DNA of 21,665 bases from Actinomycetes bacterium (GTDB taxonomy: Bacteria; Actinomycetota; Acidimicrobiia; Acidimicrobiales; SZUA-35). Under the pieces are notes generated by a model. That model saw nothing but the letters and a program-made list of their open reading frames with translations. It did not search any database and was not told the origin of the DNA. Location of the stretch: positions 1 through 21,665 of the forward strand of contig JAAETV010000356.1 in assembly GCA_024227975.1 (NCBI GenBank), given 5' to 3'. Below are positions 7,851 to 14,785 of the stretch, one piece after another (the first letter of the stretch is position 1; each line of letters begins with the position of its first letter). The position numbers were made by a program, and so were the translations under genes.

Positions 7851-8896
7851 GCCTCACCACAGACGAGGTCGACGGGCCGCCAAACGACGGGGATGGAGAA
7901 GAGCGCGAGGTCCTCATCGAGGTTCGGGACCTGGCCAAGCACTTCCCCATCCACAAGGGCATTCTGGGTCGAACCGTCGGTCATGTACGTGCCGTCGACG
8001 GGATCAGCTTCGATCTCAGGCGGGGCAGCACGGTGTCGTTGGTCGGGGAGTCGGGATGCGGCAAGACGACAACCGGTCGCCTGGTGCTGCGTCTCCTGGA
8101 ACCGACCAGCGGTTCGGTCCGCTTCGAGGGCCGAGACCTGGCTCAGGTGCCCCGATCCGAGCTGAGGTCATTGCGTCAGCGACTCCAGATCATCTTCCAG
8201 GATCCCTTCAGCTCCCTCGACCCTCGCATGTCGACGGCTTCTATCATCGGCGAGGGCCTGGAGATCCACGGGATCGCCAGCGGTGAGGAGAAGATCGAGC
8301 GGGTAGCCGAGCTGCTGGAGATGGTTGGTCTCTCCCGTCGTGACCTCAAGAAGTTCCCCCACCAGTTCTCAGGAGGGCAACGTCAGCGCATCGGGATCGC
8401 TCGGGCCTTGGCCACCAACCCTGACATCATCGTGTGTGACGAGGCAGTCTCCGCCCTCGACGTCTCCATCCAGGCCCAGGTCCTCAACCTGTTGAAGGAC
8501 CTCCAGGCCGAGCTGGGTTTGACCTATCTGTTCATCACCCACGATCTGAACGTCGTCCGCTACATCAGCGACGAGGTCATCGTCATGTACCTAGGGGAGA
8601 TGGTCGAGCGGGCCGACACCGAGGAGCTGTTCACCAATCCCCGTCATCCCTATACCCAGGCCCTGCTCTCGGCCGTTCCCGTCGTGGATCCCGATCTGGC
8701 TGGCCAGCGGGAGCGGGTACTCATCGAAGGCGATGTGCCGAGCCCATCCGATCCACCATCAGGATGTCGGTTCCACACCCGCTGCCCCTACGTCATCGAC
8801 CAGTGCTCTCAGGTCGTTCCAGAGCTGATCGAACTGTCTCCTGGTCATGACGCCGCCACCTGCCCCTATGTGACCGAAGGCAGGGTGGTCCAGTGA
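7847..8896 (+). CDS. Peptide/nickel-type ABC transporter ATPase 2 (OppF/DppF-like)
   Basis: A 349-residue partner ATPase. Walker A GESGCGKT is at 67-74, FQDP near 118-120, signature FSGGQ at 174-178, Walker B IIVCDEA at 194-200 (the DEAVSALD variant usual in OppF/DppF) and switch His232. The C-terminal extension again carries four cysteines, 307, 313, 320 and 339 (C-x5-C-x6-C-x18-C). The first 22 residues are acidic and dispensable-looking. The GTG start at 7847 is fixed by the GTGA overlap with the preceding stop and a CGGAG ribosome site 7 nt upstream. Its own stop overlaps the GTG of the permease, so the operon is translationally coupled. Confidence 0.93.
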   Translation: MSLTTDEVDGPPNDGDGEEREVLIEVRDLAKHFPIHKGILGRTVGHVRAVDGISFDLRRGSTVSLVGESGCGKTTTGRLVLRLLEPTSGSVRFEGRDLAQVPRSELRSLRQRLQIIFQDPFSSLDPRMSTASIIGEGLEIHGIASGEEKIERVAELLEMVGLSRRDLKKFPHQFSGGQRQRIGIARALATNPDIIVCDEAVSALDVSIQAQVLNLLKDLQAELGLTYLFITHDLNVVRYISDEVIVMYLGEMVERADTEELFTNPRHPYTQALLSAVPVVDPDLAGQRERVLIEGDVPSPSDPPSGCRFHTRCPYVIDQCSQVVPELIELSPGHDAATCPYVTEGRVVQ

Positions 8897-9840
8897 TCGA
8901 ACACATCATCAAGCGGATCCTGCTTGGACTGCTGACCCTGTTCATTCTCTCGACGTTCCTTTTCTTCGTGATGCGGGCTGTCCCCGGTGACACAGTGAAG
9001 ATCCAGTTGGCCGACGCCACCGTCTCGGAGGAGCAGGTAGCCCAGTTCACGGCTGAACTGGGGTTGGACAAGCCCGCCTGGCGTCAGTACCTGACCTGGC
9101 TCGGAGGTTTGATCCAGGGTGACCTCGGGAACTCGTTCGAGCATCGTCGACCGGTGACCGAGATCCTGGCCAAACGCCTCCCCGTCACCTTCGAGCTGGC
9201 CTTCTTCAGCATCTTCGTTGCCATGGCCATCGGTCCCCTGACCGGCATGATCAGTGCCATCCGCCGGGGCAAGCCTTCCGACGGATTCCTCCGGGTGGTT
9301 TCGGTCCTAGGCCTATCGGTGCCCAACTTCCTGGTTGGGGTGCTGATGATCACCTACCTCTCCCTCTGGTTCAACTACGCCGCTCCATTCCCGTACCAGG
9401 ACATCTGGGAGAACCCGTGGAACAACTTCCAGCAGATGCTGCTCCCAGCGATCGCCCTCGGGCTCTCGGTTGGGGCGGCCACCTCCCGCATGACCCGCAG
9501 CTCGATGTTGGAGGTACTGGGCACCGACTACATCCGAACGGTGCGGGCCAAGGGGGCGACTGAGCAGCTGATCAACACCAAGCACGCCTTCCGGAACTCC
9601 CTGATCCCAATCCTGACCCTGGTCGGTCTCCAGTTCGGGGCCCTGCTCGGCGGCACCGTGATTCTGGAGAACATGTTCTCCCTCCCAGGGCTGGGAAGCC
9701 AGGTCTTCGAGTCGGTTGGGGCTCGCGACTATCCACTCATCCAGGCCGCGGCCATGGTCTACGGCGCCTTGTTCATCCTGGTCAACATCCTTGTCGATCT
9801 GGCCTACGGCCTCGTCGACCCCCGAATCCGGACTTCGTGA
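8893..9840 (+). CDS. Peptide/nickel-type ABC transporter permease 1 (OppB/DppB-like)
   Basis: A 315-residue inner membrane permease. It opens with a first membrane segment ([19 protein letters not shown]) followed by an external loop containing AVPGD and the [18 protein letters not shown] stretch characteristic of DppB-type proteins. About six hydrophobic segments follow. The EAA-type cytoplasmic loop that docks on the ATPases is visible as [16 protein letters not shown], and the ending YGLVDPRIR is a family hallmark. The GTG at 8893 overlaps the TGA of the ATPase by 4 bp. It forms the channel with the next gene product. Confidence 0.93.
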   Translation: MIEHIIKRILLGLLTLFILSTFLFFVMRAVPGDTVKIQLADATVSEEQVAQFTAELGLDKPAWRQYLTWLGGLIQGDLGNSFEHRRPVTEILAKRLPVTFELAFFSIFVAMAIGPLTGMISAIRRGKPSDGFLRVVSVLGLSVPNFLVGVLMITYLSLWFNYAAPFPYQDIWENPWNNFQQMLLPAIALGLSVGAATSRMTRSSMLEVLGTDYIRTVRAKGATEQLINTKHAFRNSLIPILTLVGLQFGALLGGTVILENMFSLPGLGSQVFESVGARDYPLIQAAAMVYGALFILVNILVDLAYGLVDPRIRTS

Positions 9841-9847
9841 GGACGTC

Positions 9848-10780
9848 ATGACGAGCGCTACCGATCCCAAGAGGGCCCCCGACGATCTCCATGCCGATGA
9901 CCCCCTTGTCGACGACTCCGCCCGCGAGAACAGCCCGTCGGCCCGATTCAAAGCCAGCGTCCGTCACTTCGTCCGCAGCCAACCTCTGGGCCTGGCCGCC
10001 CTGAGCTTCATCGTGTTGCTGGTTCTGTTCGCCATCTTCGCTGATCTGATCACCAGCTTCGAACCAACCATCCAGAACCGGCGCGACATCAAGGCGTCGC
10101 CAAACGGAACCTTCTATTTCGGAACCGATCACTTGGGCCGAGATGTCTTTGCCCGCATCATCTACGGCAGCCGGATCAGCCTTGTCGTCGCCGGGTCCGT
10201 GGTTTTCTTCTCGACCTTCATCGGGGTGATCGTCGGCGGTGTTTCCGGCTACTTCGGTGGCTGGGTCGACCTGATCCTGCAACGGATCGTGGATGCCATC
10301 ATGTCGATCCCGGTCCTGATCCTGGCCCTGTTCATCGTGGCCTTGCTCGGGCCATCGCTACAGAATCTGGTGGTGGCCCTGGTCGTCGTCTACACCCCAC
10401 GCTTCACCCGGATCGCCCGTGGCGAGATGCTGCGGATCAAGGAATCCGACTATGTGGTAGCGGCTGAGGCGCTTGGATCGCAACCGTTCCGGACCATCGC
10501 CCGCCATGGGGTGCCTAACCTGATGGCACCCATCATCATCATGGCCAGTCTCAGTTTCGGCAACGCCATCGTGGCCGAGGCCGCCCTCAGCTTCCTCGGG
10601 TTGGGTGTTCCGCCCCCGAACCCGTCCTGGGGTCGCATGGTGGCTGATGCCAAGGAGTGGATTCGACTGTTCCCGTGGATGTTATTGTTCCCGGCAACGG
10701 CGATTTCACTGTCAGTCTTGGCGTTCAATCTGTTCGGTGATGCACTTCGCGACCATCTAGACCCCAAGTTGGTCCGATGA
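9848..10780 (+). CDS. Peptide/nickel-type ABC transporter permease 2 (OppC/DppC-like)
   Basis: A 310-residue permease. An unusually acidic cytoplasmic N-terminal tail of about 30 residues precedes the first membrane segment (AALSFIVLLVLFAIFADLI). GTDHLGRDVFARIIYGSRISL is the standard DppC motif after it. The EAA loop reads SDYVVAAEALGSQPFRTIARHG, and AALSFLGLGVPPPNPSWGRM is the conserved late segment; the protein ends with the typical LFGDALRDHLDPKL. I start at the ATG 9848, with GAGGA just upstream, 7 bp after the stop of the first permease; an upstream in-frame ATG at 9716 lies deep inside that gene. It works with the first permease as the membrane channel. Confidence 0.93.
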   Translation: MTSATDPKRAPDDLHADDPLVDDSARENSPSARFKASVRHFVRSQPLGLAALSFIVLLVLFAIFADLITSFEPTIQNRRDIKASPNGTFYFGTDHLGRDVFARIIYGSRISLVVAGSVVFFSTFIGVIVGGVSGYFGGWVDLILQRIVDAIMSIPVLILALFIVALLGPSLQNLVVALVVVYTPRFTRIARGEMLRIKESDYVVAAEALGSQPFRTIARHGVPNLMAPIIIMASLSFGNAIVAEAALSFLGLGVPPPNPSWGRMVADAKEWIRLFPWMLLFPATAISLSVLAFNLFGDALRDHLDPKLVR

Positions 10781-10789
10781 TGCCGAACG

Positions 10790-10819
10790 CGCGCTAGCGG
10801 GCCCAGCTTGGTGAGCGCG
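10790..10819 (+). other. Intercistronic inverted repeat between permease 2 and binding protein
   Basis: CGCGCT (10790-10795) and AGCGCG (10814-10819) can pair around an 18-nt loop containing GGGCCC. It lies in the only sizeable gap (70 bp) inside the transporter operon, just before the binding-protein ribosome site. It might tune relative expression or transcript stability; short and GC-rich, so chance is possible. Confidence 0.3.
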
Positions 10820-10850
10820 TCAAAACAATGGGGAATAGGGAGGAACCGTC

Positions 10851-12674
10851 TTGATACGAGACAACAGATCGAAGTTGTACAAATTCTTTGCCTTGTTATT
10901 GGCCTTCGGGCTGATCGCGGCCGCATGCGGAAGTGATAGCGATGATGATGAGGCAACCGATGATGATGAGACCGTCGAGGCCGACGACAACGAGAGCTTT
11001 GACGCCGATCAGTCGGGTGACGATGTTGCCGAGGATGCAGGTGGCGGTGAATCCGATGAGGATGCCATCGACACCGAGGGCATCAGCACCCGCAACGCCG
11101 ACAGCCTTGTCCTGGCTCTGAATGACCAGCGCTACACGAACCAGGAACCCAAGACTGGCGGCGTCCTGATTCACCACTGGCGGGCCGACACGGCGTCACT
11201 CGATCCCCGGGTGTCATCGACCTATCACCTGCACTATCGGGTTGGTCCCGTCTACCAACGGCTCTACGCTCCTGCCTCCGGGCCCGACATCGCTCACTAT
11301 GAGCAGAAGCTCGAGCCGGAGCTGGCAGTCGACTTCCCCGAAATCAGCGACGACGGCCTTACTTACACCGTCAAGCTCCGAGAAGGGGTTGTGTGGCAGA
11401 ACGTCGAGCCGGTGAATGGACGTCCGTTCGTCGCCGCCGACGTGGTGGCAACCATGGACGCTTACAAGGAAGGTGGCTTCCAGGCCTCGTTCCTCGACCG
11501 GGTCGACAGCATCGAGGCCGTCGACGACCACACCGTGCAGTTCAACCTCTCGGCCCCGTTCTCACCACTGGCGAACTTCTTCGGCAACCATCACATGTGG
11601 ATCATGCCCCAGGAGGCCTTCGACGAGACCAGTGGCTACGATGTCAACGCCAAGCCGATCGGCACCGGGCCCTTCATGTTGACCGAACGTGAGGTCGACG
11701 TCGAGACCGTCTACGAGCGCAACCCCGACTACTGGAAGACCGACGAGAACGGGGTCCAGCTCCCATACCTGGACGGTATGCGACTGGTGATCATCAGCGA
11801 CCAGGATGCTGCCCTTGCTGCCTTCAAAGCCGGCGAGCTCGACGTTTCCGACGCTGACCTCACCATCGAGGCTCAGGAGCAGCTGGCCGATGAGTATCCG
11901 GAGGGCCAGTACTTCGCCTGGCTCCACGGCTCGACCACCATCATGTCTCTCAACATGGATCGGCCGGAGTTCCAGAACCCCGATGTGCGTCGGGCCATCA
12001 CGATGTCCATCGACCGCAAGGGGATGGGCGATGCCATCCGCGGTGGTGGTACCTACTCCGGTCCGATGAACGTCAACATTCTTGATTTCGTGCTCCCCGA
12101 GGACGAGAGGGCCGAGGCGCTGGCCTATGACCTCGAGGGGGCCAAGCAGCTCCTGGCCGACGCCGGCTATGCAGACGGCTTCGAGGTCCGGCTGATCCAC
12201 ACCGATCGGTATGGTCCAGCCTATGTGGCCCAGACCGAGTGGCTAGCGGCCGACTTGGAGGCCCTTGGTCTCACCGTCAGCATCGAGACCCTCGACTACG
12301 GGACGTACTTCACCGCGGCTTGGCCAGACGGTGACTATGACATCCAGTTCGGCCCCCAGACCCCGTTCCAGGAGGCCGACGAGTGGATCCGAGGCCAGTA
12401 CAGCACTGGAGGCGGCCGGAATTGGACAGGCTACTCCGATCCTGTGCTTGACGCCTTGATCGAGGAGCAGCTGGAGCTGACCGACGTTGATGCCCGCCGG
12501 GAGAAGCTGTTCGAGATCCAGCGGTACATCCTGGACAATGCGGTTCCGCCCATTCCCATCTGGACCCACATCCAGCGCAAGCAGCTCCAGCCTTGGGTCC
12601 GCAACTTCAACCCACCGGGTACCCCGCCCGGCTATGGCTTCACTGGCCTGGAGAGCGCCTGGTTGGACCAGTAG
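10851..12674 (+). CDS. Peptide/nickel-type ABC transporter family-5 substrate-binding lipoprotein
   Basis: A 607-residue extracytoplasmic binding protein, anchored as a lipoprotein. A basic N-terminus and hydrophobic stretch end at AAACGS, with Cys26 the lipidation site. Residues about 27-75 are an extremely acidic linker (Asp, Glu, Ser) encoded partly by GAT repeats. The SBP_bac_5 domain runs from about 105 to 600: GGVLIHHWRADTASLDPR near its start, TYTVKLREGVVWQN, DVVATMDAYK, PIGTGPFML and NPDYW are all family motifs. The start is the TTG at 10851, supported by GGGAGGA (10838-10844) 6 nt upstream and by the signal peptide beginning there. It delivers ligand to the preceding permeases. The ligand could be a peptide, but this family also binds sugars, metals-chelates and opines, so it is left open. 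Confidence 0.93.
   Translation: MIRDNRSKLYKFFALLLAFGLIAAACGSDSDDDEATDDDETVEADDNESFDADQSGDDVAEDAGGGESDEDAIDTEGISTRNADSLVLALNDQRYTNQEPKTGGVLIHHWRADTASLDPRVSSTYHLHYRVGPVYQRLYAPASGPDIAHYEQKLEPELAVDFPEISDDGLTYTVKLREGVVWQNVEPVNGRPFVAADVVATMDAYKEGGFQASFLDRVDSIEAVDDHTVQFNLSAPFSPLANFFGNHHMWIMPQEAFDETSGYDVNAKPIGTGPFMLTEREVDVETVYERNPDYWKTDENGVQLPYLDGMRLVIISDQDAALAAFKAGELDVSDADLTIEAQEQLADEYPEGQYFAWLHGSTTIMSLNMDRPEFQNPDVRRAITMSIDRKGMGDAIRGGGTYSGPMNVNILDFVLPEDERAEALAYDLEGAKQLLADAGYADGFEVRLIHTDRYGPAYVAQTEWLAADLEALGLTVSIETLDYGTYFTAAWPDGDYDIQFGPQTPFQEADEWIRGQYSTGGGRNWTGYSDPVLDALIEEQLELTDVDARREKLFEIQRYILDNAVPPIPIWTHIQRKQLQPWVRNFNPPGTPPGYGFTGLESAWLDQ
10940..10970 (+). repeat. Direct repeat of CGATGATGATGAG in the acidic linker
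   Basis: CGATGATGATGAG occurs at 10940-10952 and 10958-10970, an 18-bp period. Both copies encode Asp-Asp-Asp-Glu type runs in the lipoprotein linker. It is coding, and short GAT runs could slip in frame and change linker length. Confidence 0.7.
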
Positions 12675-12676
12675 TG

Positions 12677-12709
12677 GCTGAGTACCAGCTGAGTATTGGC
12701 TGAGTAGAA
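12677..12709 (+). repeat. Three tandem 11-bp repeats GCTGAGTANNN
   Basis: GCTGAGTA begins at 12677, 12688 and 12699, exactly 11 bp apart, with the last three bases varying (CCA, TTG, GAA). The array starts 2 bp after the binding-protein stop and ends 5 bp before the convergent DUF3179 stop. Because 11 is not a multiple of three, the TGA in each unit falls in a different forward frame, so all three frames are closed. Role unknown. Confidence 0.8.
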
Positions 12710-12714
12710 GGTAG

Positions 12715-14040
12715 CTATTCCGACGTTCCCCCAGGCCACAGGTTGGTCTGGGGGAACGTCTGACTCCAGGCGAACCAGCTCGCCTGGCTGGAGGCTTGGT
12801 CGACACCCTGGTCGTCGACCAGGCGCAGCCCCGAGCCGTCTTGGACCACCGTGACCCCGGCGTGGGTCACCGTCTCACCTCGCTCCAGCGCTTCCAAGGC
12901 GGCATCGAGGGGGAAGGCCACCGTGTTCGTCCCATCGATGATGGTGCCGATGATCGCTTGGTTGGCGAACAGGGTTCCGTCGACATCGCCGATGGGGAAG
13001 ATGGGACCGGCGGCATCACGCTCACCGAGGGGATCGAGGGGGTAGTTGGCCCCGTTGGCGTCCTTGCCGGCCATGAGGGTGGTCTCAGGGTGGGCCTCAC
13101 GCCACTCAGCCCAGGTACTGGTGACGACCGTGATTCGGTTGAGGGTGATGCCGGCCTGGCGTAGCGGCCCCGACAAGGCCTGGCCGGTGAACTGATCGAC
13201 GAGGGAGTGCGATTCGCGGTCGAAAACGAGCTTGTTCGAGCGCCGGAGCAGGCCCGAGGTTCGCAGTACCGGTGGCGGGATGTCGGCCGGGAGGTCGTCG
13301 ACGAAGAAGGCGACGGCCGAGCGGCACAGGGTGCAGTAGGTCAGCGAGATCCGCCGGCCTCCCAATCTGTCATTGGCCAGCTCGTGGACCTCCATGATGT
13401 TCAGGGGATAGGCCCGGAATTCACCGTTGACTTCCACCCCGAGCACGGGCCGATGATCGGGGTACCAGTCGCCGTCGGCGGCCGGGATCGAGGGTGGATC
13501 GTCCAGCCCGGCGATGCAGGCGCAGGACTCGGTCGACCCCATGGGTCGGTTGTCGGCCAGCACCCCGCCGAAGGTGATCAGACGCCAGTCGATGTCGGCA
13601 TCGGGGTCGTTGAAGAAGTGGACCCAGGTCACATCGACCGTGATCAGCAGTTCACGTTTCCACTCGACATAGCCCGGGGGTTGGGGGATGTCGTCGGCGA
13701 TCAGCTGATCACTCATCCCCTTCCAGACGGTGCGACCGGTGTAGTCGCCCCCGGTCAGGGCATTGGCCGCTCGCACCAGGGACTCGAATGCTTCGCCTCG
13801 AAAGACGAACTGGCCCATGTCGGCCACGATCCAGGCCAGCCGGATGTCGTCGTGGCGGGCGATGGCATCGAACGCGGCCGGGTCGACGGGATTCGTCGAC
13901 TCGCCGATCTTGGCCACCACGTCGTCGACGGCCCGTTCGACATCGGCTGCCGCTCCTTCCGGTAGCGGCGGCTCGGTCGTGGTCGATGTGCAGGCGCTGA
14001 CCATGAGCAGCAGGGTCAGGAGCAGGCCGCCTCGGGTCAT
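12715..14040 (-). CDS. DUF3179 domain-containing lipoprotein
   Basis: A 441-residue predicted lipoprotein: a short hydrophobic stretch ends in VSACTS with Cys17 as lipidation site, then a Thr/Pro linker. Residues about 195-435 match DUF3179: AYPLNIMEVHELANDRLGG, then the hallmark ISLTYCTLCRSAVAF (Cys236 and Cys239), the SGLL...NKLVFDRESHSLVDQFTG segment, and the closing SWFAWSQTFP. Residues 40-190 are a less recognisable domain with Trp-rich and acidic segments. DUF3179 has no assigned function; the paired cysteines might bind metal or a cofactor outside the membrane. The ATG at 14040 overlaps the upstream regulator stop by 4 bp, so an upstream in-frame start at 14307 inside the regulator gene is rejected. 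Third gene of the thiamine-binding-like/HTH operon. The last codons contain a perfect 13-bp hairpin. Confidence 0.88.
   Translation of the reverse strand: MTRGGLLLTLLLMVSACTSTTTEPPLPEGAAADVERAVDDVVAKIGESTNPVDPAAFDAIARHDDIRLAWIVADMGQFVFRGEAFESLVRAANALTGGDYTGRTVWKGMSDQLIADDIPQPPGYVEWKRELLITVDVTWVHFFNDPDADIDWRLITFGGVLADNRPMGSTESCACIAGLDDPPSIPAADGDWYPDHRPVLGVEVNGEFRAYPLNIMEVHELANDRLGGRRISLTYCTLCRSAVAFFVDDLPADIPPPVLRTSGLLRRSNKLVFDRESHSLVDQFTGQALSGPLRQAGITLNRITVVTSTWAEWREAHPETTLMAGKDANGANYPLDPLGERDAAGPIFPIGDVDGTLFANQAIIGTIIDGTNTVAFPLDAALEALERGETVTHAGVTVVQDGSGLRLVDDQGVDQASSQASWFAWSQTFPQTNLWPGGTSE
12722..12760. terminator. Perfect 13-bp hairpin at the convergent end of two operons
   Basis: GACGTTCCCCCAG (12722-12734) is exactly complementary to CTGGGGGAACGTC (12748-12760), with a 13-nt loop. 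It lies 47 bp past the binding-protein stop and inside the last codons of DUF3179. Such a stable stem at a convergent junction is a likely bidirectional transcription barrier, although neither side has a T-tract. Confidence 0.65.
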
Positions 14041-14417
14041 GGGCCGTCGGCCCGAGACCTCTCGATGGCGTTGAGGTAGCTGTACAGGGTCACCTTCGAG
14101 ACCCCCATCCAGCCCGCGACGTCTTCCACCGCCCCTCTGAGGAGGAAGGCGCCCTGTTCGTCGAGGCGACGGACCGCGGCCTGTTTCTGGGTCCTGGTCA
14201 TGTTGGCCAGCTTTGTCCCGAATTCCCGTTCGATGGCGGCCGTGAACCGCTCTAGCACCCCGTGGAGATCGGTGAGGCGGAGGTAGGCGACTGTTTCGCC
14301 CCGCCACACGACTGGCTGGTCGCCGGGGCGTGACGATCTAGGCCGAACGACACTGGCCCCCAGCGGCTCGATCACAGCTCGGAGGGCGGAAAGGAACTCC
14401 TCAGTCGTGTCAGTCAT
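14037..14417 (-). CDS. Small helix-turn-helix protein (YheO/DauR-type C-terminal HTH)
   Basis: A 126-residue cytoplasmic protein. Residues 74-118 read as the HTH of YheO/DauR-like regulators (HTH_22 type): TRTQKQAAVRRLDEQGAFLL, then GAVEDVAGWMGVSKVTLYSYL, with the helix-turn-helix proper at about 97-116. The N-terminal 70 residues (FLSALRAVIEPLGASVVR and ETVAYLRLTDL) are not the full PAS-like domain of YheO and I do not recognise them; they may sense a ligand or only dimerise. It overlaps the thiamine-binding-like gene by 8 bp at its start and the DUF3179 gene by 4 bp at its end, so it is the middle gene of a tight operon. It is the natural candidate regulator for the palindromes in 14675-14772. 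The ATG at 14417 is chosen over in-frame starts inside the upstream gene. Confidence 0.75.
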   Translation of the reverse strand: MTDTTEEFLSALRAVIEPLGASVVRPRSSRPGDQPVVWRGETVAYLRLTDLHGVLERFTAAIEREFGTKLANMTRTQKQAAVRRLDEQGAFLLRGAVEDVAGWMGVSKVTLYSYLNAIERSRADGP

Positions 14418-14652
14418 CGATGCGGGTGAGGCGGATCTGGATCGTGCTCGCGCCGGCATCAAATCCCGATTGGAGCATGGCATGGACGGCACCGACCAGC
14501 TTTGTCAACTCGCCGTTGGCGGTGGTCGAAAAGGGGCCCATATCGACCTCTAGCCCGGCATCGGTCAGGGCGTCGAGAGTGGCGGCAACATGAGGGCCCG
14601 GCTCATTCTCCTTGAACGGTTCGACAAGAACTTCGAGTTGTCCTTTGGCCAT
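14410..14652 (-). CDS. Small thiamine-binding-like protein (MTH1187/YkoF-type domain)
   Basis: An 80-residue single-domain protein: strand KGQLEVLVEPF, helix GPHVAATLDALTDAG, strand LEVDMGPFSTTANGEL (34-49), helix TKLVGAVHAMLQSG and strand STIQIRLTRID. This beta-alpha-beta-beta-alpha-beta order and the GPFSTTANG turn match the MTH1187/YkoF thiamine- or hydroxymethylpyrimidine-binding fold, whose members bind thiamine or related pyrimidines in the cytoplasm and are usually 80-100 residues per domain. The ATG at 14652 lacks a Shine-Dalgarno but has TATCGT 6 nt before it, suggesting a leaderless transcript. No TPP riboswitch lies upstream. It heads the operon with the HTH protein and DUF3179. 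Ligand is inferred from the fold only. Confidence 0.72.
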   Translation of the reverse strand: MAKGQLEVLVEPFKENEPGPHVAATLDALTDAGLEVDMGPFSTTANGELTKLVGAVHAMLQSGFDAGASTIQIRLTRIDD

Positions 14653-14785
14653 GGGCCAACGATAGCTGCTGATCGGGGAGCAACTCCCCACTGGGCCAGT
14701 GCTGGATCGCGGTCAGGGGTAGCTGTTTGGTGTTGATCCTGCATTCTTGATCTTTTGTTAACCCACTAGTGGTATCGTCCGCCGA
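14653..14785. promoter_or_regulatory. Divergent control region with two leaderless promoters and three inverted repeats
   Basis: Both flanking genes have the same hexamer TATCGT close to their start: 14664-14659 (minus) with 6 nt to the ATG at 14652, and 14773-14778 (plus) with 7 nt to the GTG at 14786. GGGGAG-CAA-CTCCCC (14675-14689) covers the expected minus -35 region. CACTGG-G-CCAGTG (14689-14701) adjoins it. CCACTAGTGG (14763-14772) directly abuts the plus -10. TTGATC occurs at 14733-14738 and 14747-14752. The last two palindromes share CACT/AGTG half-sites, so one regulator, perhaps the HTH protein, may control both sides. Confidence 0.6.

Noticed and set aside
10929..10975. GAT-rich tract as a CRISPR or microsatellite locus
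   Set aside because: It is in frame inside the binding lipoprotein and encodes its acidic linker; there are no spacers.
12677..12709. Tandem 11-bp repeats as plasmid-type iterons
   Set aside because: Only three short units, no replication gene nearby and no AT-rich segment.
13207..13965. 252-codon open frame on the plus strand opposite DUF3179
   Set aside because: Antisense to a gene with clear DUF3179 motifs; its translation has no recognisable family features or ribosome site.
14653..14785. TPP riboswitch upstream of the thiamine-binding-like gene
   Set aside because: The conserved TPP core (CUGAGA and the ACCUGAUC...GGGUAAU segment) is absent, and the gene appears leaderless.
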